In this document: positions 16,701 through 25,463 of the stretch, in pieces | How the letters are laid out: every line of letters starts with the position of its first letter | Numbering within the stretch: position 1 is the stretch's first letter | NCBI GenBank assembly: GCA_963715025.1 | Contig: CAVQQQ010000009.1 | Coordinates: forward strand, 744,001 to 808,000 | Direction of reading: 5' to 3' | Length of the DNA stretch: 64,000 nucleotides | Source: DASSJT01 sp963715025 | GTDB lineage: Bacteria > Actinomycetota > Actinomycetes > Actinomycetales > Dermatophilaceae | The notes under the pieces: model-generated | The model's input: the letters and a program-made list of their open reading frames with translations, nothing else | Database searches by the model: none | What the model was told of the DNA's origin: nothing | Made by a program: the position numbers and the translations under genes

Positions 16701-16883
16701 GTCCCGCTCCTTGTCCTCTGGCACTGTCATCTGGCCATGACAGTGCCGGGACAGCCTTGACCGCACCTGTGCGGTTCCTGAGCGCCAGCGGTGGGTATGC
16801 CGGTCAGCTCACGGCGCAGAGTTCGGAAGCGCGCAGGTGTACCGGCCCCGGACATCCTCCGAAGTCGTCACCGTGTCCCGAGC

Positions 16884-18446
16884 TCACTCCCCCGCTCGGG
16901 TGAATCCGAAGCGCTCGGCGGTCTGGGCGTTGATGAACCAGACGTCCGCTGTCGCCTCGTCGTACCAGCGGCTGCCCGGTTCGTGGTACTGCATCGCGTC
17001 GCGGCTGCCCTTGACCGCGTGGCCGAGCGGCTGTGCGCCATCGTCGATCGGTGCCGCGGAGCCCATGCCGAACCCGCCGTCACGGACTTCCTCCAGGGAC
17101 GAGATGCGCACCGCGCGAACCGCCTCCGCCTCGGGCTCGGGCTCGGGTTCTGGCTCGGGCTCTGGCTCGGTTGCTGCCGGCGGTTCGGAGTCGTCCCAGG
17201 TCTGTCCGACGGGCGCAGCTTCGGCCGGAACGGCAGCAACGGGCTCCTCCCAGGTCGGCTCAGGCGCCGGTTCTGCCTCCGGCTCGGGCTCGGACCGCGG
17301 TTCGGGCTCCGCCTCCGTCATCGACTCCGGCTGGGGAGTTTCCAGGACGAAGACAGGCCCCGGCTCTGGCCCGGGAGCCGGCGCCGGAGCCGACCCAGGG
17401 GCAGGCGTTGGCTCGGGCGCTGGACCGGACTCTGGGGCAGGAACGGGACCGGGCTCCGGCATGCTCGCCGGGCCACCCTCCGGGATCGGCAGAGGTCCCG
17501 GCTCCGGCACTGGCGCGGGTCCCGGCTCCGGCAGGGGAACGGGCCCGGGCTCCGGGATGGGAGCCGGACCTGGCTCCGGCACAGGCACAGGCCCGGGCTC
17601 CGGAATGGGAACGGGACCGGGTTCGGGAACCGGACCGGGTCCGGGGACCGGGCCGGGTCGGGGCTCGACCTCGGCCCCCGCAGCAGGTGGCGTCCATTGC
17701 GCGCCGTAGACGGAGACGGGCTCCCACGCGGGACCCGCCGCCGGCTCAGCGGACGCAGGCGACCCGGCGGGTTCGGCGGGTTGGGCGAAATGAGCGGACG
17801 CAGGCGACCCAGTGGGTTCGGCGGGTTCGGCGCGTTCAGGCGACTCAGGTTCCTGGGGTGGCTGGGCTTCGGATTCAGGCTCTGCTATCGCACCCGGCTC
17901 GGGCCCCCATGGGTCCGCCGGGGGCACAGCGTCGCCGGGACCCTCGTCGGTGGCCTCCCAGTCAGTGGTCGCCGACTCCGAAGCTGACTGGCCGGCATAC
18001 GACTCAGGAATGTCCGCGGCGACAGCTTCGGCGGCAGGCACATCGGTGTGGTAGTCGACCTCCGCGAATCCCGGGGCTCCAGGCTGTGGAACTTCCCGCA
18101 TGGCCTCGGTAGCGGAGGGCTGGGTGGCGGTCGGCCGCTCCTCGGGAACCGGTGCGCCACCTAGCGGCGTGGCGACCGGAGGCGTGGCGACCGGCTGCTC
18201 AGGGAGCGTCTGGGGCCGTGATTCGGGTGATTCCTCGGGCATTTGCTCGGCTGACGCGGGAGCGGCCGCCCCCATCCCGGTGACCTGCTGGAGCCTTGCC
18301 GCGGCCACGTCTTGGTCGTCACGGGCCCCGAGCGCACGGTCGTCGTACTGCGACGCGAGCGAGCGTCGTCGGGAGGATCGGGCCACGATCCACAGCAGAA
18401 GGACCAGGGCCAGCAGGAGGATCAGGAGAACCCACAGATACTTCAT
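16884..18446 (-). CDS. Membrane protein with Pro/Glu/Gly repeats and C-terminal sunset domain
   Basis: A 520-residue protein. Residues 1-25 (MKYLWVLLILLLALVLLLWI) form one transmembrane helix. Residues about 60-440 are low complexity: Pro/Glu/Ala-rich, then about ten 8-residue units of the type PEPGPVPI, then a run of Glu-Pro. The last 65 residues are a compact conserved domain with GSRDAMQYHEPGSRWYDEA and DVWFINAQTAERFGF, matching the sunset domain seen at the C-terminus of actinobacterial membrane proteins. The start is the ATG at 18446, where the hydrophobic helix begins. The repeat suggests a rigid spacer carrying the domain away from the membrane. Confidence 0.75.
   Translation of the reverse strand: MKYLWVLLILLLALVLLLWIVARSSRRRSLASQYDDRALGARDDQDVAAARLQQVTGMGAAAPASAEQMPEESPESRPQTLPEQPVATPPVATPLGGAPVPEERPTATQPSATEAMREVPQPGAPGFAEVDYHTDVPAAEAVAADIPESYAGQSASESATTDWEATDEGPGDAVPPADPWGPEPGAIAEPESEAQPPQEPESPERAEPAEPTGSPASAHFAQPAEPAGSPASAEPAAGPAWEPVSVYGAQWTPPAAGAEVEPRPGPVPGPGPVPEPGPVPIPEPGPVPVPEPGPAPIPEPGPVPLPEPGPAPVPEPGPLPIPEGGPASMPEPGPVPAPESGPAPEPTPAPGSAPAPAPGPEPGPVFVLETPQPESMTEAEPEPRSEPEPEAEPAPEPTWEEPVAAVPAEAAPVGQTWDDSEPPAATEPEPEPEPEPEPEAEAVRAVRISSLEEVRDGGFGMGSAAPIDDGAQPLGHAVKGSRDAMQYHEPGSRWYDEATADVWFINAQTAERFGFTRAGE
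17404..17680 (-). repeat. In-frame tandem repeat coding for PxPEPGP units
   Basis: About ten imperfect 24-base units inside the sunset-domain gene, each coding for an 8-residue stretch such as PVPIPEPG or APVPEPGP. Units differ mostly at the second and fourth residues. Such arrays change copy number easily, so length variation between strains is likely. Confidence 0.7.
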
Positions 18447-18556
18447 CGACGCACCCTTCGTGTCGACAGACAGAAGCAGGCAGAAGCAGATGGACAGGGG
18501 CAACCTACCTGCGCCTCCCCGACCCGCGCCACAGTCGAGCTGTCAGGCGGTCGGCC

Positions 18557-20197
18557 TCACGGCCGGTGGAGGCCCAGCTCCGCGATCGACTTCTCCCGCA
18601 TCTCGACTTTGCGGATCTTGCCCGTGACCGTCATGGGGAACTCGTCGACGATCTGCACGTACCGGGGGATCTTGTAGTGCGCCAGCCTGCCGCTCGCGAA
18701 CTCCCGAACCCCTTCTGCCGTCAGCGGTTCCGCGCCCTCCCTCATCCGAATCCAGGCGCAGAGCTCCTCGCCATACGTCTCGTCGGGCACGCCTACCACC
18801 TGCGCGTCGAGGATGTCGGGGTGGGTGTAGAGGAACTCCTCGATCTCGCGCGGATAGATGTTCTCCCCACCCCGGATCACCATGTCCTTGATCCGGCCGG
18901 TGATCTGGACGTAGCCGTCGTCGCCCATGACGCCGATGTCGCCGGTGTGCATCCAGCCGTCGACCACGGCCTCGTCGGTCTTGTCCTGCTGCTCCCAGTA
19001 CCCGAGCATCACGGAATACCCCTTGGTGCAGAACTCCCCCGGCACACCGCGCGAAACGGTCTCGCCGGTCACGGGGTCGACGATCTTGATCTCCAGGTGC
19101 GGGCAGACGCGCCCGACCGTGCCGACCTTGCGCTCGAAGGCGTCGTCCGTGCGGGTCTGGGTGGAGACCGGACTCGTCTCGGTCATGCCGTAGCAGATGG
19201 TCATCTCCTCGATGCCGGCCGCGATGAGCTTCTTCATCACCTCGGCGGGGCAGGGCGATCCGGCCATGATGCCGGTGCGAACGGAGGACAGGTCGTATGC
19301 CGCGAAGTCAGGGAGTGCCCACTCGGCGATGAACATCGTGGGGACGCCGTACAGGCTGGTGCACTTCTCCTCCTGCACGGCCTGGAGCGTCGCTGCCGGT
19401 TCGAAACCGGGAGCGGGAATCACCATGCAGGCACCGTGAGTGGTGGCCGCCAGGTTGCCCATGACCATCCCGAAGCAGTGGTAGAAGGGCACCGGGATGC
19501 AGATGCGGTCCTGCTCCGTGTAGTGGCACAGTTCACCGACCAGGTACCCGTTGTTGAGGATGTTGTGGTGGCTCAGCGTTGCGCCCTTGGGGAATCCCGT
19601 TGTGCCCGAGGTGTACTGGATGTTGATGGGATCGTGCGGCCTGAGCCCTGACTGGATCCCGGCGACCTGGTCAGGTGAGGTCCCTTTGGCTCGGGCCAGG
19701 AGGTCGGCCCAGCTGTCGGCCCCGATGACGAAGATCTGGTCCAGGGCAGGGCACTCGTCCCTGACCTCGTCGAGCATGGCCGCGTAGTCGGACGTCTTGA
19801 ACGAGGACGCAGCCACCACCATGCGGATGCCGGCCTGGTTCAGCACGTACTTGAGCTCGTGCGAGCGATAGCTGGGGTTGATGTTGACCAGGATGGCGCC
19901 CAGCTTCGCCGTCGCGTACTGCACGACCGTCCACTCCGCGCAGTTGGGCGCCCAGATGCCGATTCGGTCGCCCTTCTCCAGGCCCGCGGCGAGCAGCGCA
20001 CGGGCGAGCTCGTCCACCTCGGCCGCGAACGCGGCATACGTCCACCGGATCCCCTGCTGGACGTCGACCAGCGCCTCCCGGTCCGGGAAGCGTGCGACGG
20101 TCGCATCGAGGTTGTCCGGGATCGTCTGCTCGATGAGCGGCGGCACCGACTCGCCGATGGTGTGCGAGAGCGTGGGGTCGAGGGCCGGAGCGGACAT
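18557..20197 (-). CDS. AMP-dependent acyl-CoA synthetase (medium/long-chain fatty acid type)
   Basis: Activates a carboxylic acid to its acyl-CoA via an acyl-adenylate. The 546-residue protein carries the full set of motifs: the P-loop YTSGTTGFPKGATLSH, YGMTETSPVS, GWMHTGDIG, GRIKDMVIRGGENIYPREIE and the catalytic lysine in TVTGKIRK near the C-terminus. The order and length fit FadD-like enzymes of the AcsA2/FadD35 group. It stands alone, so its substrate must be judged by homology; a branched or medium-chain acid is plausible. Confidence 0.9.
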   Translation of the reverse strand: MSAPALDPTLSHTIGESVPPLIEQTIPDNLDATVARFPDREALVDVQQGIRWTYAAFAAEVDELARALLAAGLEKGDRIGIWAPNCAEWTVVQYATAKLGAILVNINPSYRSHELKYVLNQAGIRMVVAASSFKTSDYAAMLDEVRDECPALDQIFVIGADSWADLLARAKGTSPDQVAGIQSGLRPHDPINIQYTSGTTGFPKGATLSHHNILNNGYLVGELCHYTEQDRICIPVPFYHCFGMVMGNLAATTHGACMVIPAPGFEPAATLQAVQEEKCTSLYGVPTMFIAEWALPDFAAYDLSSVRTGIMAGSPCPAEVMKKLIAAGIEEMTICYGMTETSPVSTQTRTDDAFERKVGTVGRVCPHLEIKIVDPVTGETVSRGVPGEFCTKGYSVMLGYWEQQDKTDEAVVDGWMHTGDIGVMGDDGYVQITGRIKDMVIRGGENIYPREIEEFLYTHPDILDAQVVGVPDETYGEELCAWIRMREGAEPLTAEGVREFASGRLAHYKIPRYVQIVDEFPMTVTGKIRKVEMREKSIAELGLHRP

Positions 20198-20418
20198 CGT
20201 CGTCCTCCTGTGTCGGGGCGGGTCACCTCATCCCACCCTGCTCGCGTCCCGCCGGCAACCCTCCAGAGCGGCGGTGCCCAGTGAAGCGAGCCGAGGGTCC
20301 GCGCCGGCGCGCCCGATTTCCGTGCTGACTCGCATGTGGCTGGGCGCTCCCGTCACTACCGTCGATCCAAGAAGCCGGGCGCTGCTGAGGCGCCGGGCGC
20401 GCAGAGGAAGGTCCGGCC

Positions 20419-21036
20419 ATGCACCCACAACGCCTCTCTCTCGGGATCGCCATTGCCACCGCCCTTGCCCTCGCCGCCTGCGGGTCCCCCCAGACAACAG
20501 CAGCGGGGTCGACGGCGGGCGCCCGGACGGCCACCCCCAGGACGAGCACAGCCACCGCAACGACGTCGTCGGCCGCCCCTCAGATCGTGGGCGAGTGGCA
20601 GCGCACCACGACGTGCGAAGAGCGCGTGGCTGCCTTCACGAAGGCGGGCCTGGCCAAGTACGCCGCCGAGAGCGTGGCCGGGGACGGCTTCATCCCCGGC
20701 GTGACGTCGGCAAAGGAGCTCAAGGACCCGAAGCACCCCTGCGCCGGAGCGGTTCCCCTGAGGCACTCGCACTTCTTCACCGCTGACGGGCAGTTCGGCT
20801 CGCGCGACGACCAGGGCCAGCAGGTCGACGACGGTCCCTACAAGCTCGTGGGCAGCAATGCCATCCAGATCGGGAGCGGCGACCATTCGGTCACCTTCCG
20901 TTACACGATCACGGACGGCACGACCCTCCGGCTCACACCCGTGATGCCGGCCTGTGCAGCCCAAGGATGTTTCGACGCGCAGTGGGCCGTGGCGGTCAGC
21001 TACCTGGGGCTGCCCTGGAGCCGGATCGGCCCGTGA
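20419..21036 (+). CDS. Predicted lipoprotein, unknown function
   Basis: A 205-residue protein with a lipoprotein signal: MHPQRLSLGIAIATALALAA followed by the lipobox LAAC (Cys 21). A Thr/Ala linker (to about residue 50) precedes a globular part beginning IVGEWQRTTTCEERVAAF, with four more cysteines (in TTCEE, HPCAG, PACAAQGC). The IVGEW opening and the later FTADGQFGSRDD / HSVTFRYTITDGTTLRLTP pattern suggest a small lipocalin-like beta barrel. The GGAAGG upstream supports ATG 20419. No partner gene is adjacent. Confidence 0.75.
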   Translation: MHPQRLSLGIAIATALALAACGSPQTTAAGSTAGARTATPRTSTATATTSSAAPQIVGEWQRTTTCEERVAAFTKAGLAKYAAESVAGDGFIPGVTSAKELKDPKHPCAGAVPLRHSHFFTADGQFGSRDDQGQQVDDGPYKLVGSNAIQIGSGDHSVTFRYTITDGTTLRLTPVMPACAAQGCFDAQWAVAVSYLGLPWSRIGP

Positions 21037-21124
21037 CGGAGGGGACCTCGCGGTCCTTGGTCGGCCGGAGGAGGGCCACCACCGCGAACCCCGGCCTAGT
21101 TGCTCAAGGCAAGTACCGGGCGAC

Positions 21125-21565
21125 CTACCCTGCGTCGTTGAGCCGCCGGAGCAGCCTGGCAAGGGCCTCCAGATCATCTGCGTCCCAGCTGCTGAGCTGG
21201 GACCTGAGCCGCTCGCGCCTGCCCTCGAAGGACCGCTCCAGCGCATCCGAGCCCTCCGACGTCAGCCGCACTTGGCGCGCCCGAGCGTCAGCGGGGTCCG
21301 GCACCCGCTCGATCAGGCCGAGCTGCTCCAGGGCTGAGATGTTGCGGCTCATCGTGGACTTGTGAAGGCCAAGGGTCTCCGAGATGTCCCCACCCCGCGC
21401 ACCACCGTGAGCCGCGAGGTCTCGGACGGCGACCAGCACGGCATACCCGGCCGCGTCCAGGTCCGGGTGGACCTGCGCGGCCGTTCGCTGCTGCGCGCTG
21501 CGGGCGCGCCGGAAGAGTCGGGTCAGCTCGACTTCCAGCTCGCCGAGCGCGGACCGGTGTGACAT
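21125..21565 (-). CDS. MarR-family transcriptional regulator
   Basis: A 146-residue winged-helix dimer of the MarR family. The recognition region reads GGDISETLGLHKSTMSRNIS and the wing RVPDPADARARQVRLTSEG. It is divergent from azlC with 160 bases between, so it may control azlCD as well as itself. However, the repeat array in that gap is of direct-repeat type, which MarR dimers do not usually bind. Effector unknown. Confidence 0.88.
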   Translation of the reverse strand: MSHRSALGELEVELTRLFRRARSAQQRTAAQVHPDLDAAGYAVLVAVRDLAAHGGARGGDISETLGLHKSTMSRNISALEQLGLIERVPDPADARARQVRLTSEGSDALERSFEGRRERLRSQLSSWDADDLEALARLLRRLNDAG

Positions 21566-21666
21566 ACCGGGAGCCTACGGGGGGCCGCAGGGCTGCGCTC
21601 ACGCCTGGATGCAACCGCGGCTCGCGACGGGTGGCGCCGGGTCCCCGTCGGCGGCTTCACGGCTGG

Positions 21667-21706
21667 TTCCACGGGAAGTCCACGTCCGCTCCATGGTTGC
21701 CCACAG
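21667..21706 (+). promoter_or_regulatory. 11-bp-period direct-repeat array upstream of azlC
   Basis: Heptads TTCCACG (21667-21673), GTCCACG (21678-21684) and CTCCATG (21689-21695) start exactly 11 bases apart. A fourth, CCCACAG, is shifted by one base. The same heptads in the same order occur before the flavin monooxygenase gene at 24092. One-helical-turn direct repeats are the signature of OmpR/SARP-type winged-helix binding, and such a regulator is encoded between the two arrays. Confidence 0.6.
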
Positions 21707-21727
21707 CGACCGCGCGACTCTCGTGCC

Positions 21728-22483
21728 ATGAACGACGAGCACGTGACCGGAGCGAGAGTCCTCTCCGGCGAGCGCGACAAACCCGGCCGGGCGCCCGGCA
21801 GCCCTCAGGGTCCGGCCCACCGCGAGGCCCTGGCCGGCGCTCGGGCCATGCTGCCGTGGCTCGGCGGTGTCGTGCCGTTCGGGATGGTGGTCGGCATGAC
21901 CGCGGCGGCCGGACGCGACCCCCTGATGGGGCTGGCCACTGGCCCGACGATCTACGGCGGGAGCGCGCAGCTCACCGCCATTCGGCTCCTCGACACCGGC
22001 GCCAGCACCGCCGTCGTGGTCGCGTCGGTGCTGGTCATCAACGCCCGCCTGCTCTTCTACGGCGGCGCGATGGCACCCCACTGGACGGGCACAGGGCGCG
22101 GCTTCCGCGCCCTCGCGGCATACCTTCTCGTGGATCCCTCCTATGCAGTCGGCCTGCGCCGGTATGCCGTGCCTCGCCGCGGTGGCCACGCCTATTACGT
22201 GGGTGCCGCGGTCACGCTGTGGATCGCCTGGCATGCGGCGATGCTGGCGGGCTGGGGGATGGGCGGGGGTATCCCCGACTGGGTGCCCGTGCAAGCAGTT
22301 GTCCCCCTGTTCCTGCTGGCTGAGGTCACCCAGGCCGCCGCGACCCGCCCAGCACTCACCGCCGCTCTGGTGGCGGCCGTCGTCGCGGTCTTCGGCGCCG
22401 GTCTGCCCCTGCACAGCAGCCTCCTGGCAGCGGTGCTCCTTGGCGTCGCGAGCGCTGTCGCCGTCGAGCGGAGGCGGCCATGA
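21728..22483 (+). CDS. azlC: AzlC-family amino-acid exporter, large subunit
   Basis: Large subunit of the AzlCD-type branched-chain amino-acid exporter. The 251-residue protein has an N-terminal cytosolic extension of about 35 residues, then VVPFGMVVGMTAAAGRDPLM and GPTIYGGSAQLTAIRLLDTG, the family's conserved first membrane region, followed by further hydrophobic segments. Its ATG is 33 bases beyond the 11-bp repeat array. The stop overlaps azlD by four bases. The exported substrate is not certain, since the family also includes azaleucine and methionine exporters. Confidence 0.88.
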   Translation: MNDEHVTGARVLSGERDKPGRAPGSPQGPAHREALAGARAMLPWLGGVVPFGMVVGMTAAAGRDPLMGLATGPTIYGGSAQLTAIRLLDTGASTAVVVASVLVINARLLFYGGAMAPHWTGTGRGFRALAAYLLVDPSYAVGLRRYAVPRRGGHAYYVGAAVTLWIAWHAAMLAGWGMGGGIPDWVPVQAVVPLFLLAEVTQAAATRPALTAALVAAVVAVFGAGLPLHSSLLAAVLLGVASAVAVERRRP

Positions 22484-22797
22484 GCGCGTGGGTCGCAGTA
22501 CTGCTCGCGGGTGCCGGAAGTTACGCCTTCCGGATCTGCGCCGTCGTCGCCCTCGCGCGGTTCACGCCCCCGCCATGGGTCGGGCGGGCCTCCATGTACG
22601 TGATGCCCGCGGCGTTCGCCGCTCTGGCGGCGAGCGCGCTGGCGCAGCCGATGGCCGCAGGGGCGTGGAAAGGGCTTCCGCTGCTCCTCGCCGCCCTGGC
22701 GACCATCGCAGTGGCCCGCCGCTCATCGGCGAGCCGGGCGGTGCTCGCGGGGATGGCCGTCCTGGCAGCCGGCCTCACCGTCGCAGCCTTGGCGTGA
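22480..22797 (+). CDS. azlD: AzlD-family amino-acid exporter, small subunit
   Basis: A 105-residue partner of AzlC with four hydrophobic segments and the family opening VAVLLAGAGSYAFRICAVVA plus PPPWVGRASMYVMPAAFAAL. The ATGA overlap with azlC indicates coupled translation and a 1:1 complex in the cytoplasmic membrane. Confidence 0.88.
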   Translation: MSAWVAVLLAGAGSYAFRICAVVALARFTPPPWVGRASMYVMPAAFAALAASALAQPMAAGAWKGLPLLLAALATIAVARRSSASRAVLAGMAVLAAGLTVAALA

Positions 22798-22867
22798 CGC
22801 GTTGGCGGGCAGGCGCCAAGACCAAACACTCCAGAGCGGGCGCTGACCTTGTGCGACCATCTGTCGC

Positions 22868-24085
22868 ATGCGGTTCACGTTCGGGGGTGTCGTCCTGGAC
22901 ACCGACCGGTTCCTGCTTGAGCGGGACGGCGAGTCGCTGCACGTCCAGCCGCAGGTGTTCGACGTTCTCAGCCTCCTCGTGCGCAACCGGGAGCGCGTCG
23001 TACCGAAGACCGAGCTGCTCGACACCGTCTGGGGAGACCGGTTCGTCAGCGAGTCCACGCTGACCAGCAGGATCAAGGCCGCGCGTCGGGTGGTGGGCGA
23101 CGACGGCATCGCCCAGACGGTCATCAAGACGGTCCACGGCCGGGGCTACCGGTGGGTGGCCGACGTCGGTGTGGACTCCGAGCCGCCCAACGGCGGCACC
23201 GTGGCTGCCCCGCCCGTCGATCACCGGCGGCTTGAGCAGCACATCAGGTTCTGTCGCACCTCGGACGGCGCCCGGGTCGCCTACGCGACCGTGGGCCATG
23301 GCCCGCCACTGGTGCGCGCCGCCCACTGGATGACCCACCTGGACTTCGAGTGGCAAAGCCCGGTCTGGCGCCATTGGATCGAGGGGCTCTCCCGCGGGCG
23401 GATGCTCGTCCGGTACGACGAGCGAGGATGTGGTCTCTCCGACCACGACCCGTACAAGGTGTCACTTGACTCGTTCGTGCACGACTTGGAGGTCGTGGTC
23501 GACGAGATGGGCCTGGAGCGCTTCCCGCTGCTCGGCGTGTCCCAGGGTGGCCCGGTCGCCGTCGAGTACGCCCGCCGGCACCCTGATCGGGTCAGCCGGC
23601 TCATCCTGGTCGGCGCCTACGCCGAGGGCAGGGCGCGCCGGGCGAAGACGCCCGAGGACCTCCGGGAGTACGAGATGCAGCGCGAGATGATCCGGATGGG
23701 CTGGGGCCGGGACGACCACTCGTTCCGGCTGTACTTCTCCTCGACCTTCATGCCTGACGCACCACCACAGCTGTGGACCGATTTCGCCGAGCTCATGCGG
23801 CGCACGACGTCGGCAGAGAACGCCCTGCGGATCTTCGACGCCTGCGCCCGGATGAGTGTCCGAGATGCGGCGGCCCAGCTCGACCTGCCCACGCTGATTC
23901 TGCATGCGCGGGACGAGCTCCGGATCCCCTTCGACCAGAGCCGCGAGCTGGCGGCGCTGATCCGCGGAAGCCGCCTGGTGCCGCTGGCGACACGCAACCA
24001 TCTGCTGCGGCCCGACGAGCCGGCCTGGGCCCATCTCATGCGCGAAATCGACACCTTCCTCGCAGCGGAAGGCGATCCGGAGTAG
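22868..24085 (+). CDS. Winged-helix (OmpR/CadC-type) regulator fused to alpha/beta hydrolase
   Basis: A 405-residue one-component protein. Residues 1-100 are an OmpR-type DNA-binding domain (LHVQPQVFDVLSLLVRNRER, ESTLTSRIKAARRVV, IKTVHGRGYRWVADV). Residues about 125-400 are an alpha/beta hydrolase with nucleophile elbow GVSQGG (S225), D349 in HARDE and H378 in TRNHLL, so the triad looks complete. There is no transmembrane helix, unlike CadC. The hydrolase part may sense or destroy the inducing molecule. Arrays of 11-bp direct repeats, the expected target type for this DNA-binding domain, lie before azlC and before the next gene. An adenylate-cyclase-free version of this architecture is known in actinobacteria, but targets are not established. 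Confidence 0.88.
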   Translation: MRFTFGGVVLDTDRFLLERDGESLHVQPQVFDVLSLLVRNRERVVPKTELLDTVWGDRFVSESTLTSRIKAARRVVGDDGIAQTVIKTVHGRGYRWVADVGVDSEPPNGGTVAAPPVDHRRLEQHIRFCRTSDGARVAYATVGHGPPLVRAAHWMTHLDFEWQSPVWRHWIEGLSRGRMLVRYDERGCGLSDHDPYKVSLDSFVHDLEVVVDEMGLERFPLLGVSQGGPVAVEYARRHPDRVSRLILVGAYAEGRARRAKTPEDLREYEMQREMIRMGWGRDDHSFRLYFSSTFMPDAPPQLWTDFAELMRRTTSAENALRIFDACARMSVRDAAAQLDLPTLILHARDELRIPFDQSRELAALIRGSRLVPLATRNHLLRPDEPAWAHLMREIDTFLAAEGDPE

Positions 24086-24091
24086 CCGTCG

Positions 24092-24131
24092 TTCCACGAC
24101 CTGTCCACAGGACGTCCACAACTGCTCCACG
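24092..24131 (+). promoter_or_regulatory. Four 11-bp-period direct repeats upstream of the flavin monooxygenase
   Basis: Heptads TTCCACG (24092), GTCCACA (24103), GTCCACA (24114) and CTCCACG (24125) start exactly 11 bases apart; the core TCCAC is identical in all four. The array fills the gap between the winged-helix/hydrolase gene and the monooxygenase gene, about 60 bases before the latter's start. It matches the array before azlC. Confidence 0.7.
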
Positions 24132-24189
24132 TCTGAGCCGCCGGAGAGCGACACCGTTGTCCCCATCGCACCGCCGATGAGGAGAAACC

Positions 24190-25398
24190 GTGACCTTCCC
24201 ACACCGAGCCGCCGGCTCGCCCGCCAAGACCATCGAGACAGATGTCGTCGTGGTCGGCGCCCGCTGCGCCGGCGCCGCTACGGCCCTCCTCCTGGCGCGG
24301 GCCGGACATTCCGTGTTGGTTCTCGACCGGGCCGCCTTCCCGAGCGACACGCTCTCGACCCATGTCATCGCCAGATCTGGAATGGTGCAGCTACACCGAT
24401 GGGGCCTCCTTGAGGCGGTCTTGGCCACTGGAGCGCCACCGATTCGGAGCATCGAGTTCCACAGCCGCGAGGGTGTGACCTCGCGTGAGGTCAAGGACCG
24501 CCACGGGGTCGACCACCTGCTCGCCCCCCGGCGCTCGGTTCTCGACCACCTCCTGCAGCGCGCGGCCATCGAGTCCGGGGCGCAGATCAGGACCGGGGTG
24601 ACCGTTGACGATGCCAGGTGGGATGGCGGCCGGGTCGTCGGCGTCGTTGGCCGCGACGCGGATGGGCCAGTGGAAGTCCGTGCGAGGTATGTGGTGGGAG
24701 CCGACGGCCTGGGCTCGCGCGTTGCTCGCGCAGTCCGCGCTCCTCTCACGGTGGTGCGGCCGTCCTCGGGGGCCACGCAGTACGCCTATTTCAGCGGCGA
24801 TTGGCCGGCCCTCGAGTACCACCTAGGGGGCGGAGGCTTCGCCGGAGTCTTCCCGACCCACGGGGGCGAGGCGTGTATCTGGGTGTGCACGCCGGAGAGC
24901 AGCGCTCGCCGCTACCGACGTCTGAGGGGGTCGGCGGAACGGGCGCTCTTGAGCCTGCTCAACGACGTTGCGCCGTCCCTCGCCGAGCGACTTGGCGACG
25001 CCACCCCGACCTCACCAGTTCGCGGAATGCTGCGCATGCCCAACCACTTCCGCCGGGCCGTCGGCCCCGGGTGGGCACTCGTCGGCGATGCCGGCTGCCA
25101 CCGAGACGCCATCACCGGGCATGGCATCAGCGATGCTTTCCGCGACGCCGAGCTCCTCGCCGGAGCCCTCGACCGGTCGCTTCGCGAGGCCACGTCCGAA
25201 GGCGAGGCACTCTCGGCATACCAGCTGAACCGCGACCGCATGGCCGCCGGACTGTTCGACCTCACTTGCCAGCTGGCGGCCTTCCCCGATGAAGAGCGGT
25301 TCCTCGAGCTCCAGAGACAGGCCGCCCGCGCCGTGGACGCCCAGGCCGAGGAGCTCGCCGCGCTCCCCCTCCGACACGCTGCCATCACGGCCGCGTGA
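24190..25398 (+). CDS. FAD-dependent monooxygenase/oxidoreductase
   Basis: A 402-residue flavoprotein of the PHBH/geranylgeranyl-reductase-like group. The N-terminal dinucleotide fold is DVVVVGARCAGAATALLLAR, followed by FPSDTLSTHVIARSG, the GADGLGSRVARAV loop and the second FAD motif GWALVGDAGCHRDAITGHGI. GTG 24190 follows AGGAGAAA. It is the first gene after the four-repeat array, and its stop is 66 bases from osmC, so the two are probably co-transcribed. Likely an aromatic or polyketide-like substrate; not predictable. Confidence 0.85.
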   Translation: MTFPHRAAGSPAKTIETDVVVVGARCAGAATALLLARAGHSVLVLDRAAFPSDTLSTHVIARSGMVQLHRWGLLEAVLATGAPPIRSIEFHSREGVTSREVKDRHGVDHLLAPRRSVLDHLLQRAAIESGAQIRTGVTVDDARWDGGRVVGVVGRDADGPVEVRARYVVGADGLGSRVARAVRAPLTVVRPSSGATQYAYFSGDWPALEYHLGGGGFAGVFPTHGGEACIWVCTPESSARRYRRLRGSAERALLSLLNDVAPSLAERLGDATPTSPVRGMLRMPNHFRRAVGPGWALVGDAGCHRDAITGHGISDAFRDAELLAGALDRSLREATSEGEALSAYQLNRDRMAAGLFDLTCQLAAFPDEERFLELQRQAARAVDAQAEELAALPLRHAAITAA

Positions 25399-25463
25399 CC
25401 CCAAATACCTCACCCGAGGACCAGCCGGACCCCCGGCACCATAACCCGAAAGGTAGTACTGCC

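Noticed and set aside
16791..17987. A 398-codon plus-strand Arg/Gly-rich frame
   Set aside because: It is the complement of the PxPEPGP repeat of the sunset-domain gene; no start signal or domain.
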